NCBI GenBank assembly: GCA_964057225.1
Contig: OZ059898.1
Span: 11,408,001 to 11,472,000 of the forward strand
DNA: 64,000 nt
Direction of reading: 5' to 3'
From: Auanema rhodensis
Lineage: Eukaryota > Nematoda > Chromadorea > Rhabditida > Rhabditidae
The notes beneath the pieces were generated by a model. It was not told the DNA's origin and made no database searches. It saw only the letters and a list, made by a program, of their open reading frames with translations. Position numbers and translations under genes: made by a program. Below, piece after piece: positions 56,976-64,000 of this stretch; position 1 is the stretch's first letter, and the number at the start of each line of letters is the position of its first letter.

Positions 56976-57760
56976 ATGTCGAATTACCAGTCATCTTTCA
57001 ACAATAATAATAATGAAATAAAAGAAGAAGAGGCACCGAAAAGAAAAATTTTCTCTAAAGGTTAATTTTTCTCTTTTTTTCTGTTTTTTCTCATTTTTAT
57101 TTTCTAATGAAATTTTTTAAATTTTTATTTTTAGAATGTTGGTATAATAATACTTTACATTTATGTATATCTGGGTTTGGCATGTTTGCTGGATATACTG
57201 CTTGTATCACTTTTGCTTGGCAATACGGTGTAAGTATCTCACAATCGAAATATTATCTTAATATCAATTTTAAACTTTTTTCTTCAACTTTTATATAATC
57301 ATTTTCAGAATTGGTCTGCAGCTGTTCTGGCTTTAACTACCGGATTGTTTGCTACTTGGGTCTTCTATATGCATTGGGCATACAGAAAGCAGACCATTCA
57401 AACTTGGAAACCATTTACATTTTTTTTCATTAGATGGTCAAGTATGATATTTAAAAAGTTTTCAACATTAATTTTATTCTTTTTAGATTTTGTTATATAC
57501 ATTAATTGTTTGGTAGCCATGTGTTTCTGCTTTATTTATGCGGGTATAAGTGGACAAAACTTAACAACAGAAGGTTGATTATTCCGTTTTATGTATGATA
57601 TTACCGATGTCTTGTAGGTTTACATGGTGAAAATTTATGGATAACTGGTATATGGTGCTGGATGTTGTTCAAATTCAGTATGTTCCTCTCTGTATTTGCT
57701 CACAAATATGGAGATGAAGTCATGCAACCTCTTCTACCACAAACAATTCAACAGCAATAG
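56976..57760 (+). CDS. hrg-1: HRG-1 family haem transporter
   Basis: Five exons join in phase into 180 codons: 56976-57060, 57135-57229, 57309-57441, 57487-57573 and 57618-57760. Introns are 44-79 nt with GT...AG ends. The protein has four predicted membrane spans and the family's landmarks: QYGNW after TM1, a histidine in TM2 (His82, in YMHWAYRK), and FAHKY at 160-164, corresponding to the FARKY motif. The C-terminus has QPLL. Known members (about 170-195 residues) move haem from endolysosomes or gut lumen into the cytosol; nematodes are haem auxotrophs and depend on them. Taking the 45-nt third intron makes the spacing between TM2 and TM3 match HRG-1 exactly; ignoring it inserts 15 extra residues. 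Family call is firm; which paralogue is not certain. Convergent with the secreted-protein gene to the right. Confidence 0.82.
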
Positions 57761-58259
57761 TTGTTCATTTTCCTGAATCTTATCTCTTCTCTTTCAACAT
57801 TTCTTTTTTATGATCAAACCTGATGATAATTGGAAAGATCTTTTCGATCTCACACAAGGTATAATTGTATTATTCAGTTATTTTAATATTAAAAATCGAT
57901 TCATGTTTGTGTTTATAAGAACAAATTTCCACAATAATTCATTTCTAAATAAATATACACGTAAATTCATACATTATACTTGTATAAAATACAATAAGAC
58001 AATCAGCAAATTCCAAATTTCTACATCATTTAAATTGAAAAATAAAATAATCCTGAGGTGGAAAATGTTGATGGAAATTAACAAAATATTATGAACATGA
58101 AAGTTTTGAGCCAATAAAGCCTTGGACTTTTACTCTTATCTCAAATTAAATTATTAGAAAAAGCCTAAAATAGATAGCCTACAGAACTTCTGAAACGTAT
58201 TGTGCAAATTTGATACATACGTTAGAAAAGCTCTAATAATCATAATCATAATAAATAAT
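57761..58259. other. Convergent intergenic region
   Basis: 3' UTR space between the HRG-like gene and the minus-strand gene. AATAAA occurs at about 58112. A 94-codon plus-strand frame at 57810-58094 is AT-rich, has no homologue I know, and is probably untranslated. Confidence 0.5.
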
Positions 58260-58418
58260 TTAGCCGATAAAATAAGACCGCTGGCCGTAGTGACTCCAAT
58301 TATTGGGTGAATATGGTTTAGAATTAGAATCATATAACTGTGAGAAGCCAATTTGTTCTGGATCACGATTCGCCAATAGATCTCCCTGGGCTATAATGCC
58401 GGGGGGTAAACGAATTCT
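58260..58418 (-). CDS. Probable terminal exon of the secreted Q-rich protein gene
   Basis: Minus-strand, 52 codons plus stop, preceded by a perfect TTTCAG acceptor (58425-58419), phase 0. The composition (PPG, QLYDSNSKPYSPNNW, YGQ) fits the neighbouring gene. The last large exon of that gene runs to its own stop at 58871, two bases before a good donor (AAG|GTCAGT), so this may be an alternative 3' exon reached from an earlier donor, or the gene model carries an error. Described separately for that reason. Confidence 0.5.
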   Translation of the reverse strand, partial: RIRLPPGIIAQGDLLANRDPEQIGFSQLYDSNSKPYSPNNWSHYGQRSYFIG

Positions 58419-58870
58419 CTGAAACAATAAGAAATAAGTAATGAAAGAGAAGAAAAAACTTTTTAAAAATTGAGATTGATTAATGGATTTGGTTGGTATG
58501 TTTCAGAAATGTTGTGTTGATTAGTTAATGCACGCAGAAAAAAAAGTCTTTTTTTTACAGAAAACCCAGGTTGTTGAATTATCAAAATATCTAATAGTTG
58601 TTGGAACTCATTGGATTATTATACATTCATTCTACTCTAATCTCTAAAACCAAATCAATTTAGGTTGAATTAATATAAATTCTATTCAATCTGATTTTGT
58701 TAAGTTTACTAATTATTTAATAGTTAAAAATTTTGCATTATCAGTATGAAAATGTTTCAAAGGAAACATAGATAAGCAGCCTGAAGCTCCCTACTTTCAG
58801 CGCCAAATTTCTTCCGATAGGAATTGGGAGAAGATAAAGCTTGATAAGTGCATTTTTCAATGCACTGACC

Positions 58871-61800
58871 TTAGTTGGCATGTCGATGAGTTGAATAGAC
58901 TGGATGTGGTGCTTGAACTGCTGACGGTTGAGCTGTACGAGCTGAACGGACTGTTGATGATACTGAAGAAGCAGCTGCCTGAGCACTGTTTAACGCCAAC
59001 GAGTTAAGTGAGAGAGGGTTATTAGCTAGTTGTTGTTGGTTAGCCACACCGAACGTCGATCGCACCGGGCTTGGCGTCGTCAAAGGCTGGGTTCGAGCAG
59101 TTCTAGTAGGGAATGATCGAAGAGGAGCTGGAGTCGGTTGCCAGCTGGACTCACGAAGCTGTCGCTGAGAATTATGTTGAATAACATCCTGTATAGAATA
59201 TTTCTGATCAAATATATTCCTATAATCACTACTTACAGCATTACTTGTTGTTCCGGCGCTTTTTGATTTTAATGGGAAACTAGCTACTCCTCTTTGAGCG
59301 GCACCAGAAACCTTAAAAGAAATGTTGTTAAATTTTGAATTTAGCTCATAATAAGTTGTTGTTGTTTTCTGTCTTGCTCAGTTGGACTGAATTAAATAAA
59401 AAATTACGGTTGGCAGTATAGGTGGCTGAATGATCTTTGAAGGTGCTGGGACGTACTGTTGTTGAGTAGCAGGGAGGGAACCTGAAGTATACTCATATTT
59501 TTTCGTTAAAAACTCATCGTAAATTAATTGAAAAAACAAAAACATCTGGTCTTATCATTTATGATACTAACCTTGCTGATAAGCGAATTGGTGGCCAGAC
59601 GTTGGAGCATACACCGTTTGCTGTTGTTGTGGAAGTCTGAAAAGTAATATAACATAAATATTGGCAATTCTGGAATATTTACATATACTGTTGAGGTTGT
59701 TGAGGTTGCTGTGACTGTTGAGGTTGTTGTTGTGACTGTTGTTGTTGTTGTTGTTGTTGTTGCTGTTGTTGCTGCTGCTGCTGCTGTTGTTGCTGCTGTT
59801 GATATGGGTAATAAAATTGTTGCTGCGTATTATAAAAGTTATTGTTATAATAAGGATAAGACGGATATTGGTATTGTTGAAGAGGCTGTCTTTGCTAAAA
59901 AGACATCAAGTTATATATGTATGAATAAAAAGTTGAACAAGTTTTTTACCTGTGCAGTTTGATAGTTGTTGGATGGATAATATGTCTGCTGAGGATAATA
60001 TGTCTGTAAAATAAGACATTTCAATCAGATGCTAAAGAAATTAAACCTGTTGAGGTAGTTGTTGGCCTACTTGAGGAACGGGCTGTTCTCCAGCCTTCTG
60101 GTACTGATTTTGGTTTGGTGCTGGAGCAATCTCACGTTGTAAACGATTGTTTACGTTAAAAGTATTCTAAAACAAGGTATTATTAAGATGAGATAATTAA
60201 CTCTCACTTGATGAATTGCCTCAGCGCGAGGAGCAACAAAGTTTGGAGAAGGAACGTAATTTATCCCAGCAGTGCCAGAGTTTTGCTGGAACAGAAAAAA
60301 ATATATGAATAGTTTAAGAAAAATATAAAAATATTTAATTACACGATTGCTCACAAAGCTCACTCACGTAAAGCTCTAGAATTCATTTGTGCTTTACGTG
60401 AGCTTCACGTAAAGCACAAATGAATTTATTTCTTATTGAATATAGATGAGTTATGGTTGTTTGCATCAAGATAGTTTCCTTCACCATAACTAATTACCCT
60501 TTTACAGAATCTGAATTTTCAAAACGTACATTCTGATACACATATGGTGCTGGAGTTGCAGCAATGCGAGAATTGGGAGCTAAAGTGACAGTTGAGAGAT
60601 CTGGAATCTGTCGAAGTTGGTTAATTTCCTGAAAAAACATTGATATTTGCAGGTTCAGCAAGACATGTGTTTACATTGGTTTGATGAGTTGTGAGTTTTC
60701 TAGAAGCTTGAACGATTCTTTCTCTATTTTCAGCCTTCTGAAATTATTTATAGGTCACATGTTTATGTTTTGATGTATACTCTTGAATACCTTTTCGGCA
60801 ATATTCTGAACTCCCGAACTGAAATCAATTTTGGGTGGCTTTTCCACTTTTTCGTTGCCTTCTACCTATAAAAAAACATTTTTTGTTTATGAAATTTGAT
60901 TTTGATTATATGAATAGACCTGATTAACAATCTCCATGATCTCTTCTTCTTTCAAATTGCTTTTTCTTAGAACATCAATAAGATGAGAAAGATTTGGTAC
61001 GTTTTTCTTTTTTTTCATTATTTCAACTGTTTTAGCACCAGCGGCGCTCCGATCAGGTTGCAACTGTAAATAATGCTTTTTAAAATAAGTTTTTTTGGAG
61101 TGAACTAACTAGATTATTGTCTTCATCTGTATCAACGTTGAATCCTGCTTCCTCGTCGGTCTTTGCAACCTATAAGTTTTCAAATTATCAGCTTAAATGA
61201 AGGAATTATTTACCTGATTTTCGTAGTCAGTGTCTTCGTCGATTGTATTAGATTTCTTTGGAAGTTCGATTCGTATCTGACGAGGTGATGTAGTTGTTGG
61301 AGGTCTTTCGGTCTAGAACAGAATACTCATCAAACATATTATTCTAATCCTGAATTTTATTTTTTTTTATTTTCTATTCACTGACCTGGAATGTTTCTCC
61401 AATTGATGGAAGAACTCGTAAAGAATCTTCTTTTCCTAAAGTACCAACAGGTCGGTTGAAGTCCTCATCTTTATCTTCAAAATCAACAGAACTGTTTGGC
61501 TAAAAATTTAAATCAATTTTTGTATTTTATTCAAATCTTACGGAAACAGGCCGGGATTCTGGTAGTGGAGCTGGAGCTGGAACTTTATCTTCGGTATCGG
61601 TATAATCCTCAGTATTTGGTGCTGGGAAACCTGGAAAATATGAACATTAACCCAATGTAAAAACAGTTTGATATTACTTGTTCCAAATTCAGGCCCAATA
61701 TTTGTAGGCTGAGGTCTGGGGCCTAGTGCTCCCAAATTCATCCCATGACCACCACGTAAAGCCTCTTAAATCAATTCAATTACAATATTAAGAGTTAATC

Positions 61801-62831
61801 CAGAGTATGTGGTCACATACCTGCATTTTTTGCGGCATGTTCCAAAGCTGCCGGGAACCAATTGCCTTCGGAAGCTTGATTCAAAACTCCTACTCCAGTT
61901 CCAGTTAACTGCAAAGCTCCTTGGGCAAGTTGATACACTAAATTAAACAATTACTTTCCATGTAATTCACATCATCTTCAAGAGATATAACACGAGATTG
62001 ATCGCTAATCGCTTGATCGTCAATCGAGTTCAATTAGATTTGTCTAATGCCTACTCAGCTATATGAAAATCGAAAGTACAAATGTCCAGCTGATGATCAA
62101 GACAGAAAATGCGGCTTCAGGTCATTTTTACGAAAAAGCAGTGTATCGTCTTCAGTTTGACAGATGACAAAACCTGTTATCTATAGACGTTTGGGAAGTG
62201 GCGTCAACCTATCGTAGCAAAAAGGAGAGCTGAACGGACAGAGAAAGAAGCGTCAATATCGGAATGACGTCTTAACTGTTTTCTAATGCAAAAAAACGTT
62301 TAAGGTATTCAGAACTATAAGAAGGATTAGCATGAAGGCCTTATGACGATTAGATGAACTGTAAGATAAACTATTCTGAATCGCTAACTCAGTATGATGT
62401 CGGATTAGAAAAGACTATTAATGAGTTCAGATAATGCATGATCTCATACTGTGCAAATCAATCTTCAAACTATTCTAACGAAAATGGTTGAATATAACCT
62501 GTTTGACAGTTTTTGATAGGCTCATCAAGAAATACTTATGAATATGAATGTTTTTATCACGAGAAAAGAATATATCAAAAGATTATAAACTCACATTGTC
62601 CAATCTGAGCTAGAGCTCCTGTAGCTCCAGAAGCAGCACTAGCAGCTCCACTGCCGGCTGCTAACCCTACAAATTTATGAAAAATCGTTAACAGACAATT
62701 TAAAAAACTGTGCCTCCTCCTAATCCGGACCCAAGCAATGAGGTAGCTATTTGAGCGATTTCAGCAAATTGTCCATGAACTAACGGAGTAGATGCAATGA
62801 GGAACAAGAGACAGTTTAGTTGAGGCCGCAT
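58871..62831 (-). CDS. Secreted Q/N/P-rich low-complexity protein, about 20 exons
   Basis: Starts at ATG 62831, two bases after an ATTTCAG acceptor. The first residues form a signal peptide (LNCLLFLIASTPLVHG), followed by a Gly/Ala/Leu-rich stretch. About 20 short exons, mostly phase 0 with TTTTCAG-like acceptors, can be joined to about 720 residues ending HAN-stop at 58871. Middle exons are acidic and Thr/Pro-rich (DTDEDNN, FEDKDEDF), with a helical charged segment near 60930-61060. The C-terminal third is dominated by Gln, Pro and Tyr, including a polyglutamine run at 59894-59700. The first intron boundary near 62700 is uncertain: no good GT donor is in the right phase, though a GC-AG intron would fit. 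One intron is about 660 nt (61935-62594). I recognise no family; a secreted matrix, cuticle or mucin-like role is only a guess. Confidence 0.65.
59704..59802 (-). repeat. Polyglutamine-coding CAG/CAA repeat
   Basis: Imperfect trinucleotide run within an exon of the secreted protein gene, giving about 30 glutamines with a few Ser and Pro. Mixed CAA/CAG codons suggest selection on the protein more than pure slippage. Confidence 0.85.
60380..60426. repeat. Perfect 22-bp inverted repeat with 3-base loop
   Basis: Arms 60380-60401 and 60405-60426 are exact reverse complements. It sits in an intron (between the exons at about 60287 and 60492) of the secreted protein gene. A shorter related piece, 'cacgtaaagc', lies just upstream. 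Could be a small MITE-like insertion or an RNA hairpin. Confidence 0.85.
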
Positions 62832-64000
62832 GCCTGAAATGAAGAAAATCTGAATGATGTATGTATAGATTAAGAGAAGAATCAAAAAAGATATCCAAGT
62901 CTTTTTAGAAACAAAAAGACTCAAAGAAACATAACGACGGAAGTTTTATGTTTAAAGGTTCGCTATCCGAATAATAGTCAGTACATAGCTGACCTCGAAA
63001 TTCTTTTTCGAGAATTCTCAGCTATAAAGGCTGTGATCTCAATGTCTGGAGGCTGATTAGATTTTTTAGCTGTGGAAATAGTGAGCTATGAATAGAGAAA
63101 GAATAGGAACATACAGAAAGGTGTAGAGAAATAATGAGAAAAGAGGATATGAAAGAGAATAAGCTGTAGAGAGTATATGAGAAACAAAGCTTTTTTTCTG
63201 AAATTAATGTCTGTTTGTAGAAAAGGTCACGAAGACAGTTAAGGTAATACTGGAACTAGAATGAATATATGAGCTACTACGGAACAAAACCAATTTGCAT
63301 AGTTTTCGTATCAAGAAAGAATATACAGATCATTTGTTTATGAAAATGATTGAAAAATCCGGCTTTTTATGAATTTAAACAACTGGTTGGTTTTGGCCAG
63401 CTATGGATCTCAGATGATGTTGGGCAGAACACGAAAAACCTGCTATCTAAACTGCCGATGAAGCAGAATAAGCGTTAATGTGGTAAAGCTAGAGACGAAT
63501 AAATTAATTAACAATTGAACTTATAAACACCTTATAAACATAAACGGCTTATACATGATAGTTAAAGAAATAAATTTCGAAATGAAGATGTTACTTGAGG
63601 AATTGGATGACATTGTGCAGCATAATGAAAACGACATAATTACCATGAACGACATTATTCACATCAAAATCAACAATAGGCTCTATAAACGGTAAAGAAG
63701 ATTCAAATAGATTCTCTAGGTAATAGAAATCCACCTCATCTAAGTACAATAGCTGAGAGATTCTGATGTGATTGACAATGGCCAATAGCTAGCCGCTACT
63801 AGCCAAGACCGTTTGTCCACTCTAGTTTCGGAACGAAATAGGCGAAGAAATAATGAGAGTCCGAGAGAAATATAGAATGATCCGGATAAGGAGGAGTCAG
63901 AGATGAAGACAGGTTTTGTTGCTTCGACAGCAATCATTAAAGCTTTAGCTTAGCATTAGTGACCAACAGCATATACAGCATAAGGAATAATATTTATAAA
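62832..64000. other. Upstream region of the secreted protein gene
   Basis: No gene I can support. Two overlapping minus-strand frames of 64-65 codons (63591-63937) have no splice or motif support. The promoter of the secreted protein gene should lie here. Confidence 0.5.

Noticed and set aside
57810..58094. 94-codon frame after the HRG-like gene
   Set aside because: Lies in the expected 3' UTR, AT-rich, no homology recognised.
59711..59962. Plus-strand Val/Ala or Leu runs of 61-83 codons
   Set aside because: Antisense readings of the polyglutamine-coding exon.

Overview
The window looks like nematode nuclear DNA. It is AT-rich. The genes at its right end have introns of about 45-60 bases with TTTTCAG-type acceptors. 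There is an HRG-type haem transporter, a pair of Str-like 7TM chemoreceptor genes, and upstream acceptors that suit spliced-leader trans-splicing. The species cannot be told from the sequence.

Layout. Bases 1-47435 are one giant tandem array of a 189-bp unit. Each unit carries one 82-nt tRNA-Ser(AGA) gene on the minus strand plus a 107-bp spacer. I count 151 complete tRNA-Ser genes and one truncated gene. The 189-bp phase is never broken, even across four LTR insertions, once each insertion and its 4-bp target duplication are subtracted. Inserted in the array are: (1) a 12.1-kb Ty3/gypsy-type retroelement (7569-19649, plus strand); (2) a 3.3-kb internally deleted relative with LTRs that look identical (28563-31854, plus strand); (3) an older 3.0-kb deleted relative (43811-46817, minus strand); and (4) a solo LTR (47011-47354).

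Bases 47880-56530 hold a second array, with a 179-bp unit carrying a 72-nt tRNA-Gly(TCC) gene and again a 107-bp spacer. It has 15 complete copies. It is split by about 5.4 kb that contains two tandem chemoreceptor-like genes, and it is invaded by a further 363-bp solo LTR with a 5-bp target duplication. Bases 56976-64000 are ordinary single-copy DNA: an HRG-family gene on the plus strand, convergent with a roughly 20-exon gene for a secreted Q/N/P-rich protein on the minus strand.

The most unusual object is the 12.1-kb retroelement. Its order is Gag - envelope-like glycoprotein - protease - RT - RNase H - integrase, with the envelope between Gag and protease and in one open frame with protease. 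The envelope resembles the herpesvirus gB type of fusogen and has furin-like sites, a mucin-like stretch, one strong transmembrane anchor and a PPxY late-domain motif. Gag has no AUG: its reading frame is conserved upstream of the first GTG in all three related elements. Gag ends at an in-frame TAA, and Pol is reached through a +1 overlap with an antizyme-like TCT-TGA site. The 5' leader also holds an apparent spliced gene on the opposite strand (8923-9523, 182 codons), which I do not recognise. All retroelement insertions lie in spacers between tRNA genes, so the arrays look like a tolerated landing zone.
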